This document shows, piece after piece, positions 20,095 to 26,883 of a stretch of 45,486 nucleotides of DNA (its first letter is position 1; the number at the start of each line of letters is the position of its first letter). The DNA comes from Thermococcus sp. (GTDB lineage Archaea > Methanobacteriota_B > Thermococci > Thermococcales > Thermococcaceae). The notes beneath the pieces are model-generated. The model was given only the letters and a program-made list of their open reading frames with translations, was not told the DNA's origin and did not search any database. Location of the stretch: the NCBI RefSeq assembly GCF_027012695.1, contig NZ_JALUYR010000053.1, positions 1 through 45,486 on the forward strand, in the 5' to 3' direction. Position numbers and translations under genes: made by a program.

Positions 20095-21279
20095 ATGGCT
20101 GATTTGGAGGTTCCGAATGAACTCAGGCGGGAGGCAAAGGAGCACGATATGTACCTCCACCCTATAGACAGGGACACCTACGAACTGTTCTTCGGCCCGC
20201 AGCACATGGCGACGGAGAACTTCAGCATAATCCTCAAGATGGACGGCAACAGGATAGAGAAGGCGATAGTCAACCCGGGCTTCCTCCACAGGGGCTTTGA
20301 AAAGCTCGCCGAGGGGAGACCCTACTTCACGAACATCGCGTTACTCCTCCGTATCTGCGTCCCGGAGAGCGACGTTCCCGAGAACATCTACTCCATGGCC
20401 GTCGACGAAATTGTCGGCTGGGAGGTTCCTGAAAGGGCCATCTGGATAAGGACCACCGTCCTCGAGATGGCAAGGGTTTCGGCATGGATGTTCTGGATAA
20501 TGGGCTTTGGGAACGAGATAGGCCTCTACACCCCCGGCCAGTGGGCAGCAGCGTATCGTGAGAGGTTCATGCGCCTCTACGAGGAGCTAACCGGCGGAAG
20601 AGTTTACCACATCTACACGGTGCCCGGTGGGGTTAGAAGGGACATCCCGGGCGACCGCTGGTTGAGACAGCTCCGCGACACCGTGGAGTACGTCAAGGGC
20701 AAGATGAAGGACTTCGACGAGATACTCTTCGATAACTACATCACCTTCGAGAGGACTGAGGGAGTTGGCGTTATGGACAAGCGCTTTGCCCTCAAGCATG
20801 CTGTAACTGGTCCAAACCTCCGCGCCACCGGAGTGCCCTACGACGTCAGGAAGGACGACCCCTACTACCTCTACGACCAGCTCGACTTCGAGGTTCCCGT
20901 TCTCAAAGAGGGCGACAGCCTGGCCAGAGTTCTCATCAGGAGATACGAGCTGGAGCAGGACCTCTACATCCTCGAGCAGCTCCTCGACATGGGGCCGCCG
21001 AGCGGACCTTACATGGTCCAGGACGCCAGACTCAAGGCTCTGCCGAGGTTCAAGCCGCCAAAGGGAGATGCATACGCGCACGTCGAGTCAACGAAGGGCG
21101 ACTTCGGTGCCTACGTTGTCAGCGACGGAAGCCACAAACCCTACCGCGTTCACGTCCGCGGACCGAGCCAGAGCCACGGTGTTACTGTGCTGGAGGAACT
21201 CCTGAAGGGAGCACGTCTTGCTGATGTACCGGTCATACTGAAGACCCTTGACAACTGCCCTCCGGACATAGACAGGTGA
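20095..21279 (+). CDS. mbxL: MBS complex large subunit MbxL, NuoD-like without a NiFe site
   Basis: A 394-residue relative of the [NiFe]-hydrogenase large subunit and NuoD. GFLHRGFEKLAEGRPYFTNI is the family N-terminal signature. In hydrogenases two CxxC pairs bind NiFe; here only RICVPESD (Cys 88) and DNCPPDID (about Cys 388) remain, one Cys each. This is the pattern of the sulfane sulfur reductase MBS, whose reaction replaces H2 formation by polysulfide reduction. ATG 20095 is chosen over GTG 20086 and ATG 20089 because GAGGTGAT precedes it. Confidence 0.94.
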   Translation: MADLEVPNELRREAKEHDMYLHPIDRDTYELFFGPQHMATENFSIILKMDGNRIEKAIVNPGFLHRGFEKLAEGRPYFTNIALLLRICVPESDVPENIYSMAVDEIVGWEVPERAIWIRTTVLEMARVSAWMFWIMGFGNEIGLYTPGQWAAAYRERFMRLYEELTGGRVYHIYTVPGGVRRDIPGDRWLRQLRDTVEYVKGKMKDFDEILFDNYITFERTEGVGVMDKRFALKHAVTGPNLRATGVPYDVRKDDPYYLYDQLDFEVPVLKEGDSLARVLIRRYELEQDLYILEQLLDMGPPSGPYMVQDARLKALPRFKPPKGDAYAHVESTKGDFGAYVVSDGSHKPYRVHVRGPSQSHGVTVLEELLKGARLADVPVILKTLDNCPPDIDR

Positions 21280-21284
21280 TGAAG

Positions 21285-21914
21285 ATGGAGAGCGTTGAGA
21301 AGCCAAGGGTTAGGGTCGTGGGAGAGGAGAAGGTCAGGATCAAGAAGTCCTTCATCAAACCCTGGATGGGTGTGAAGTACCTGTTCAGGAAGCCCGTAAC
21401 GATAAAGATACCCTTCGAGAAGATAGAACCGGCACCGAAGTACAGGGGCTTCCACACTCTGAACTGGAAGACCTGCGTCGGCTGTAACTTCTGCGGCCAG
21501 ATATGCCCGGCGAGGGCCATAGAGATGACGTGGATGGAGGGTGAGAAGAGGCCGCACCCGAAGATCGACTACGGCCGCTGTACCTTCTGCCAGTTCTGCG
21601 TGGATGTGTGCCCGACGGGAGCGCTCGGCTTCAGCGAGAACTTCTACCTGACCACTGGCGGCCTCGAGGAGGACCTCGAGCTCTACGACTGGGTTCCGAT
21701 ACACCCGGACAAGGTCAGAGAACTCAACGAGAAGTTCGGCGACTACCGCTTCCCGGTCGAAAGGATAGAAAAGAAGGGCGATGGTGTCTACGTCTACCAC
21801 CTTCGCGACGGCTCCAGGATAGAGTTCAAAATACTCGGCTACGGTCTGAGACCACCGGCAGCCGCGAAGCCCAAGCCAGCGGCAAAGTCCTCCGGTGGGG
21901 CCCCGAAGGAGTAA
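21285..21914 (+). CDS. mbxN: MBS complex ferredoxin-type subunit MbxN, NuoI-like
   Basis: A 209-residue protein with two [4Fe-4S] binding motifs, CVGCNFCGQICP (Cys 64, 67, 70, 74) and CTFCQFCVDVCP (Cys 99, 102, 105, 109). It is the expected entry point for electrons from reduced ferredoxin. The C-terminal tail is Lys/Ala/Pro-rich and probably flexible. ATG 21285 follows AGGTGAT. Last gene of the operon. Confidence 0.94.
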   Translation: MESVEKPRVRVVGEEKVRIKKSFIKPWMGVKYLFRKPVTIKIPFEKIEPAPKYRGFHTLNWKTCVGCNFCGQICPARAIEMTWMEGEKRPHPKIDYGRCTFCQFCVDVCPTGALGFSENFYLTTGGLEEDLELYDWVPIHPDKVRELNEKFGDYRFPVERIEKKGDGVYVYHLRDGSRIEFKILGYGLRPPAAAKPKPAAKSSGGAPKE

Positions 21915-21917
21915 ACA

Positions 21918-21930
21918 CCCTTTTTCTTTA
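21918..21930 (+). terminator. T-rich terminator of the mbx operon
   Basis: CCCTTTTTCTTTA begins 4 bases after the mbxN stop and is followed by another TTTT run at about 21937. It is the only T-rich stretch after 9.7 kb of tightly packed genes, so it is the likely operon end. Confidence 0.5.
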
Positions 21931-21992
21931 CCCCTGTTTTGTACCTCCGCTAGAATTTTAAGCTCAGCCGTTAATACCATGTGGTGGTTGGA

Positions 21993-22622
21993 ATGGCCGT
22001 GAACGTACGAAGCGAAAAGAATCTCGGGCTTTGGGGTTCGATCCTATCCCTCCTGGGAGTTTTCGTGCCCTACATTGGAAACGTGCTGTCCCTGGTCGGG
22101 CTGATACTCGTTCTGGTGGCACTTCACGGAATCGGTAAGGCCGTTGGGGACGACAGACCCTTCAGGTACTATCTCTATGCAGTTCTCTCCTGGATCGCGG
22201 CAATAATCGTCCTCGTCCTGGTGGTGCTCGCCATGTTCCTTTCCACGGGACCGGTACTCCACTGGGGAATCTCCGCGGACGGTGCCATACCCGGTGAACC
22301 GTGGATTGGCCCAATGGGCCATGAAATGGAACCCCACCCCTGGATCGGCCTGGGCGCTGTGGTACTGATAATCCTGGTGCTGATCATCGCGGTGGTGGTT
22401 TCAGTGTACTTTGAGATAAAGACCTGGCGCGCGATGTACGAGATAACCGGAACCAAAGAGTTCGATGAGGCCGCCACCTGGTTCAAGTGGGGGGCTATAA
22501 CTCTCATATTCGTCGTCGGCCTGCTGCTGCTCCTAATCGCCAAGATATTCGTGATCCTCGGCTTCAGCAACATGCCAGAGGAACTTGGTGTGGAACCCGC
22601 CCCAGAATCGCCCATGTTTTGA
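21993..22622 (+). CDS. DUF996-like membrane protein
   Basis: A 209-residue protein with about four membrane helices. The start, EKNLGLWGSILSLLG followed by VPYIGNVLSLVGLILVLVAL and HGIGKA, matches the DUF996 family of archaeal membrane proteins. A Trp/His/Pro-rich loop (residues ~90-115) sits between the helix pairs. Function unknown. ATG 21993 follows GGTGGTTGG. It has its own AT-rich upstream stretch (TTTTAAGC near 21956) after the mbx terminator. Confidence 0.72.
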   Translation: MAVNVRSEKNLGLWGSILSLLGVFVPYIGNVLSLVGLILVLVALHGIGKAVGDDRPFRYYLYAVLSWIAAIIVLVLVVLAMFLSTGPVLHWGISADGAIPGEPWIGPMGHEMEPHPWIGLGAVVLIILVLIIAVVVSVYFEIKTWRAMYEITGTKEFDEAATWFKWGAITLIFVVGLLLLLIAKIFVILGFSNMPEELGVEPAPESPMF

Positions 22623-22658
22623 TCTACCTTCCCGGTAAAAAAGATTCGGAGCGCGGGT

Positions 22659-23225
22659 TTACCCGGTGGAGTTGTCGGGTAACCTGTGCTCCACGTATAT
22701 CTCATAGAGTTTTTTCAGATCCTCCCTGACTTCGGGGTCGGTGCGGGGAAGTATGTACGCCTTCCCGCGGACAAAGAGCACCGTTCCGTTGTTCTGCATC
22801 GCGACCGCGATTATCTTGGGCGTCATCGAAACGTTGAACTCCCCCTCGATGAGGGCGTATATCGTTCCATTGTAGGTTATCGCTATCGCCGGTACTCCAC
22901 CTATGCCCGTGATGTTGTACTGGGCCCTGAAGAGCTCGATGTTCTCCTCGTTTCCAACGAGCTCGTAGTAGGTCAGGCTGTCATTGCCGTAGGTCTCGGG
23001 AATGAGCGTGTGCATCCTCCTGCAGTGGGGACAAGTCTTCATGCCGTACATATAGAAGTGGATTTTGTCGAGGTATATCTTCGTGCCGTTGACCACGACG
23101 TAATCCCCTGAAGTTGCCGTCCCGCTGGTCTGGGTCCTCGATGGGTGAGAGTCAGATATACATCCGGCCGCGAGACCGACGAGGAGCACGAGCAACAGCA
23201 ACAGTCCGATCTTTCTCACCACCAT
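22659..23225 (-). CDS. Thioredoxin-fold lipoprotein with CPHC motif
   Basis: A 188-residue exported protein. A hydrophobic signal ends in the lipobox LAAGC (Cys 22), so it is probably anchored outside the membrane. A thioredoxin-like domain follows with the redox motif CPHC (Cys 65 and 68) and the cis-Pro region GIGGVPAIAI. It may exchange disulfides of secreted proteins; the substrate is not known. ATG 23225 is taken, but GTG 23219 is better spaced from GGTGAT. A palindromic GGTTTTATAACC near 23251 is its likely TATA box. Confidence 0.8.
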   Translation of the reverse strand: MVVRKIGLLLLLVLLVGLAAGCISDSHPSRTQTSGTATSGDYVVVNGTKIYLDKIHFYMYGMKTCPHCRRMHTLIPETYGNDSLTYYELVGNEENIELFRAQYNITGIGGVPAIAITYNGTIYALIEGEFNVSMTPKIIAVAMQNNGTVLFVRGKAYILPRTDPEVREDLKKLYEIYVEHRLPDNSTG

Positions 23226-23339
23226 CACCCGATGAACCCTCTCGGGCAGGGGTTATAAAACCTTGGTACCCTTCGAGACCGATTGAAGCAATGGGGGAAC
23301 CCTTAAATCGGGATGGGTGTACTCCCCAGGGGGATCATC

Positions 23340-23804
23340 ATGCAGGAGTGGTACCGTTCCAGGGCCCTCTATGAGGCGGTTCTCAAACTGATGGAGTCAG
23401 GGAAGATTGAGGAAGCCCTCACCATGGCCGATGGAATACCCGACAGGATGATACGTTCAAAGGCCTTTTCAAGGATTGCCGTCGAGGTTGCGAAAAGGGG
23501 AGGCGACTACTCGGAACCCCTGAGGCGGGCGGTGGAGGCTGCCCTCGACGTACCCAGGAAAGAGGAGAGCACCAAGGCATTGATGGGACTGGCCTTTGAT
23601 TTTCTGAACCTTGGAAAGCCCGAGGAAGCGCTCAGGATAGCGGGCCACATAAGGGACCTCTCGAATAGGGCCAAGGTGGAGGCAGAGGTTGCACTGACCC
23701 TCGCGAAGAAGGGGGATGTCTCCGGGGCTATGGAGATAATCAACGGCATAATGGACGAGGACGTCAAGACCTGGGCAATGTCCAGGCTCGCGAGCCAGCT
23801 TTAG
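23340..23804 (+). CDS. TPR-like helical repeat protein
   Basis: A 154-residue all-helical protein with a repeated unit of about 34 residues: KIEEALTMADGIPDRMIRSK, KPEEALRIAGHIRDLSNRAK, and DVSGAMEIINGIMDEDVKTW. The unit (EAL..A..I.D...R.K...) resembles tetratricopeptide or SEL1-type repeats used for protein binding. The protein at 35657-36778 carries the same kind of unit. ATG 23340 follows GGGGGATCA. An AT-rich CCCTTAAAT near 23299 may be its promoter. Partner unknown. Confidence 0.72.
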   Translation: MQEWYRSRALYEAVLKLMESGKIEEALTMADGIPDRMIRSKAFSRIAVEVAKRGGDYSEPLRRAVEAALDVPRKEESTKALMGLAFDFLNLGKPEEALRIAGHIRDLSNRAKVEAEVALTLAKKGDVSGAMEIINGIMDEDVKTWAMSRLASQL

Positions 23805-23813
23805 CTTGAATCT

Positions 23814-23827
23814 GTCTATCCATAGAC
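23814..23827. promoter_or_regulatory. Dyad upstream of the SemiSWEET gene
   Basis: GTCTATCCATAGAC has perfect 6-base arms with a 2-base spacer. It lies just after the helical-repeat gene and upstream of an AAAGTTTAAC TATA-like box near 23836-23845. Its size and position suit a regulator binding site; no known motif was recognised. Confidence 0.35.
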
Positions 23828-23903
23828 ATCGAACCGGAAAGTTTAACAGGAGTAAGGCCACAAGCCTTTTCTGGCCCTTTTCCATCAAAATCGGGGTGAG
23901 AAA

Positions 23904-24173
23904 ATGAACGTTGCGTCCATTATAGGCCTAATCGGAATGCTCCTGCTCGTGGGTTCGTGGATACCCCAGACATTGGAGACAATAAGAACCAGACACTGTC
24001 CCCTGAACCTCCAGTTCATAGTGATCTACGTTACCGCCTCAACGCTCCTTACCCTCTACGCCTACTTCCAGAGGGACTGGATATTCTTTGTCCTGAACTT
24101 TCTCGCCGCCCTCCAGAGTGCCGTAAACCTGGTCGTGAAACTCACGGAGCGGGAAGCAACACCGGAACGGTGA
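23904..24173 (+). CDS. SemiSWEET / PQ-loop transporter
   Basis: An 89-residue protein with three membrane helices and a PQ motif (SWIPQTLETIRTR, residues 17-29), followed by TASTLLTLYAYFQRDWIFF. This is the half-size form of the SWEET sugar transporters, which works as a dimer to let sugars cross the membrane. The substrate cannot be read from the sequence. ATG 23904 follows GGGGTGAG. It stands alone, with its own dyad and TATA-like sequence upstream. Confidence 0.82.
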   Translation: MNVASIIGLIGMLLLVGSWIPQTLETIRTRHCPLNLQFIVIYVTASTLLTLYAYFQRDWIFFVLNFLAALQSAVNLVVKLTEREATPER

Positions 24174-24179
24174 GGGGGA

Positions 24180-24187
24180 TTTTTTAA
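24180..24187 (+). promoter_or_regulatory. TATA-like box before the DUF2284 gene
   Basis: TTTTTTAAGG lies about 32 bases before ATG 24218 and directly behind the SemiSWEET stop. It would drive the DUF2284, CARF-like and PIN genes. Confidence 0.45.
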
Positions 24188-24217
24188 GGAGCCGGTTCCA
24201 TCCGGGAAGGATTAATC

Positions 24218-24679
24218 ATGAGAGTGCTCTGGGAGAAGGAAATTGATGCCTCCGGGATAGTGGTCTCGCCGAGACCCGTCTGGAAGTGCCGCGCCTGTCC
24301 GATGTACGGGAAGAGACCGAGCTGTCCCCCCTATGTCCCGGAATGGAGGGAAGCGAGGGAATGGGTAGGGCACTTCAGGAGGGCACTCCTGATAAAGTTT
24401 GAAATCAACATGGACGACTTTGAAAACGAGAAGAGAAAGGTAATACTCCACCTTCTCAAAAGAGAAGCGGAACTCTTCAGGGAGGGGAAGTTCTACGCGA
24501 TGGCCCTGTTTCCGGGCAGCTGCAACCTCTGCGACGACTGTCCCTTTGAGAGGGGAGAGCCCTGCAGGATGCCAACCAGGGTCAGGCCAAGCGTTGATGC
24601 CATCGGAATAGAAATCGGGAAGCTGGTGAAAATAGACTTCTCCGAAAGCGTTTTGTACGGGATAATATTAGTGGATTAG
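24218..24679 (+). CDS. DUF2284 predicted metal-binding protein
   Basis: A 153-residue protein with many paired Cys: CRACPMYGKRPSCPP near residue 24 and CNLCDDCPFERGEPCRMP near residue 105. This is the DUF2284 pattern, thought to bind metal or an Fe-S cluster. Function unknown. It lies 9 bases ahead of the CARF-like gene and is probably co-transcribed with it. A link to that system is possible but rests only on proximity. Confidence 0.8.
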   Translation: MRVLWEKEIDASGIVVSPRPVWKCRACPMYGKRPSCPPYVPEWREAREWVGHFRRALLIKFEINMDDFENEKRKVILHLLKREAELFREGKFYAMALFPGSCNLCDDCPFERGEPCRMPTRVRPSVDAIGIEIGKLVKIDFSESVLYGIILVD

Positions 24680-24688
24680 GGCGTTAAC

Positions 24689-25174
24689 ATGACGAAGGTT
24701 GCCTACGTTACCCTGCTCGGAAGATCACCCTGGGCGGTCATCAACACATACTACAAGCTTTTAACGATGGGGAAGAAGGCAGACCTGATATACGTCTTCA
24801 CAGAGGAACGCTATAGGCACAACCTCCCGAAGGTCGTCCGCGCCATCGAGGCAATCTCTGAGGCCTATAATCTTAGCCCCGCAATAAAAACGGAGGTCGT
24901 GCCGGATTACGGCTTCTTCGTGGCGGACAGGAAGTTCAGGGAGCTTTTCTCAAAGTTAGGGCGTGAGGGCTACAGAATGGGCTTGGACATAACCTCGGGG
25001 AGGAAGGCACTCGTTGCGGCTGCGATAGTCCAGATAAGAGCATTTCCAGTGGCGTTCATCGTCTATATGGGACTTCTGGATCAGGACTTCCCTGACAGGC
25101 CTTACATGATGATACCAACCCACCTGCAGCCGATAAAGAACTTCCTCGGTGATGAGAATGAGGGGGACGAGTGA
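24689..25174 (+). CDS. CARF-like Rossmann-fold sensor protein
   Basis: A 161-residue single-domain protein. It opens with VAYVTLLGRSPWAVI, like the first strand and loop of CARF domains, and contains MGLDITSGRKALVAAAIVQ (Asp 100, Ser-Gly-Arg-Lys 103-106), equivalent to the D-x-T-G-G-T-K motif that lines the ligand pocket of CARF proteins. CARF domains bind cyclic oligoadenylates and switch on a nuclease. Here no effector is fused; a PIN nuclease gene overlaps the 3' end by 17 bases. Other Rossmann folds remain possible. The ribosome binding site is weak, suggesting coupling to DUF2284. Confidence 0.65.
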   Translation: MTKVAYVTLLGRSPWAVINTYYKLLTMGKKADLIYVFTEERYRHNLPKVVRAIEAISEAYNLSPAIKTEVVPDYGFFVADRKFRELFSKLGREGYRMGLDITSGRKALVAAAIVQIRAFPVAFIVYMGLLDQDFPDRPYMMIPTHLQPIKNFLGDENEGDE

Positions 25175-26153
25175 AGTCATAGAGAAGCCCGAACTCCAGG
25201 TACTCATGAACGTCCTTGGGGAGATGCGCGTCAGCTATCCCCTCTATGGACTGGAGCTCCTCCGGGCGAAGCCCACCGAGAGGGGTTACAGGGTTAACGT
25301 AACCGTGGGCAGAAACGAGTTCAACTCCCGCGTTCCGGATTACCTGGCGAACGAGCTGCCCACCTACACGGACTTCTACGAGAGTTTCATCTCCTCAGGG
25401 ATAATAAGGTACGATAACATCGGCGAGTTCCTCCAGAACCTGGAGCTCTACGAGCGGCTGAAAAAGGGAGTCGCCTTCGCCCCGGACACCAACATCTTCT
25501 ACCACCGCTTCATATCCTCCTGCCGGGCCCTCGACGGCTACCAGATAGTGGTCGCCGAGGGAGTGAAGAAGGAGATCGAGGATGCCATGAACTACAAGTA
25601 CCGGAACAGGCAGCTGGAGGAGATAGGCAGGGAGGTTCAGAACGGGAGCCTCCTTAGGGAGTTCAGTAACAGGAGGACGAAAAAGAGCAGGAAAGCTGCC
25701 TACATAGCCCTCAAGGAGTTCGAAAGGCTCAAGCCCAGGATAATCATCGCGGAGGACGTTAAAGAACCCGCCCATAACAACGACGAGCGCATAGTTAAGT
25801 CCCTGAAACGTTACGATAGAATGACACCGACGCTTCTCGTCTTCCTAACTGCGGACATAGCGGTCACCGATGTGGCAGAGATGGAGGGGCTGGAGTACTT
25901 CCTCTTCAGGTATCCCCGCGAAAAGCTGGGAAAACACGACGTCACAGCGTATCAGCTGAGGACTCTCCTCTTTAACCTCGCAGCGGTCTTCGGTGTCATC
26001 GAGATCAACAGGGCCCTGATATTCGGTGAGTTCGGCGGAAAAGGAGGATTGAACGAACTCAAGGTCGTCTTCCCTGCCGAAAACAGAACCTACCACGAGT
26101 TTAAGTTCCACCTTAAGCTGAGCAGGAAGCTGATGGAAATAATGAAAGGTTAA
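25158..26153 (+). CDS. PIN-domain ribonuclease, partner of the CARF-like gene
   Basis: A 331-residue protein. Residues 1-105 form an unrecognised domain. The PIN domain starts at VAFAPDTNIFYHRF (Asp 110), continues with VVAEGVKKEIEDA (Glu 134/139) and NNDERIVKSL (Asp 209), and ends with LTADIAVTDVA (Asp 233 and 238), so the full acidic set for a metal-dependent RNase is present. About 90 further residues follow. ATG 25158 after CGGTGAT lies inside the CARF-like gene, giving coupled translation. The pairing suggests a ligand-controlled RNase or a toxin with its regulator. Confidence 0.78.
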   Translation: MRGTSEVIEKPELQVLMNVLGEMRVSYPLYGLELLRAKPTERGYRVNVTVGRNEFNSRVPDYLANELPTYTDFYESFISSGIIRYDNIGEFLQNLELYERLKKGVAFAPDTNIFYHRFISSCRALDGYQIVVAEGVKKEIEDAMNYKYRNRQLEEIGREVQNGSLLREFSNRRTKKSRKAAYIALKEFERLKPRIIIAEDVKEPAHNNDERIVKSLKRYDRMTPTLLVFLTADIAVTDVAEMEGLEYFLFRYPREKLGKHDVTAYQLRTLLFNLAAVFGVIEINRALIFGEFGGKGGLNELKVVFPAENRTYHEFKFHLKLSRKLMEIMKG

Positions 26154-26443
26154 CATCCTTTGGCTTTCACCAGGACTGCAAAAAACTCGAAAGCAAACAT
26201 AAAAACCGTGAAAACCTCCGCAAACAGGGTTATGTACCCTCCCAACGGCAGGAGAATGAGGGCCATTGAAACGCCAAAGGCCACCAGTTCTTCTCCTTCC
26301 CTCGATTCGCCCCCGTAGCGATACTCAAGCAAAAAGGTAAGCCAGTTGAGGATAACAAAGAAGGCAAGAATCGGTCGGAACATCCAGAACAGATATGCTC
26401 CGCTGTACAGAAGGAACGGAACTGCCAGGTAGAGGCGCCTCAT
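26150..26443 (-). CDS. Small membrane protein
   Basis: A 97-residue protein with three or four hydrophobic segments (YLAVPFLLYSGAYLF, PILAFFVILNWLTFLLEY, and two near the end) and a short charged loop (GGESREGEE). No family recognised. ATG 26443 follows GGGGGG-ATA. It probably forms an operon with the broken gene just upstream; the ATG overlaps where that gene's stop would fall if one frame were restored. Its stop overlaps the convergent PIN gene by 4 bases. Confidence 0.6.
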   Translation of the reverse strand: MRRLYLAVPFLLYSGAYLFWMFRPILAFFVILNWLTFLLEYRYGGESREGEELVAFGVSMALILLPLGGYITLFAEVFTVFMFAFEFFAVLVKAKGC

Positions 26444-26818
26444 GGGGTATCCCCCCAATTATCAATCCGTCCCGACGGACCTCAACGTTCCCCGGCTCCT
26501 TAGAGACCACGAGATGGTAACGGCCGGGTTCAACAACTTCTAAGGCAAGCACCAGTTCGTCCACATTGAGGAGTCTGCTGCCGTTTGCACCGTTGAGATG
26601 CTCCTCGTTCCCTTCTCCGGAGGATCTGACGAGGAGCGTTGGATGGACGGTAAGAACCGACCGATAGCTGTGTCCCATGTACCTAACGCTGACCGGCATG
26701 CCCTCTGCGTAGGGAATGTAAAGGGTCCCCTCACCGGGATGCGCGTCCACAGGAGTCCTAAAATCGCGAGTGCAGCAGGAAATACGAAGATGACCCCCCG
26801 CGATTGAGTCCCCTTCAT
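26440..26818 (-). pseudogene. Frameshifted gene for an exported protein
   Basis: ATG 26818 begins a signal-like N-terminus (GVIFVFPAALAILGLLW). The protein-like continuation (HPGEGTLYIPYAEGMPVSVR, then VVEPGRYHLVVSKEPGNVEV) lies in another frame from about 26750. One missing base near 26750 would join them. The second frame also lacks a stop at the expected end: at a run of six C (26451-26456, G on the coding strand), one more base would give a TGA at 26440-26442 overlapping the next ATG. So there are two apparent one-base losses. Either a decayed gene or sequencing errors. Confidence 0.6.
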
Positions 26819-26883
26819 CTTCCCACCGGCAGGGGTTAAAATCTCAAAACTTAAAAGGTTTATGGGGGGATAAAGAAAACTGT

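Noticed and set aside
12206..21914. Operon as H2-evolving hydrogenase Mbh or as complex I
   Set aside because: The large subunit lacks the two CxxC pairs, there are two MrpD-like subunits, and gene order fits Mbx/MBS.
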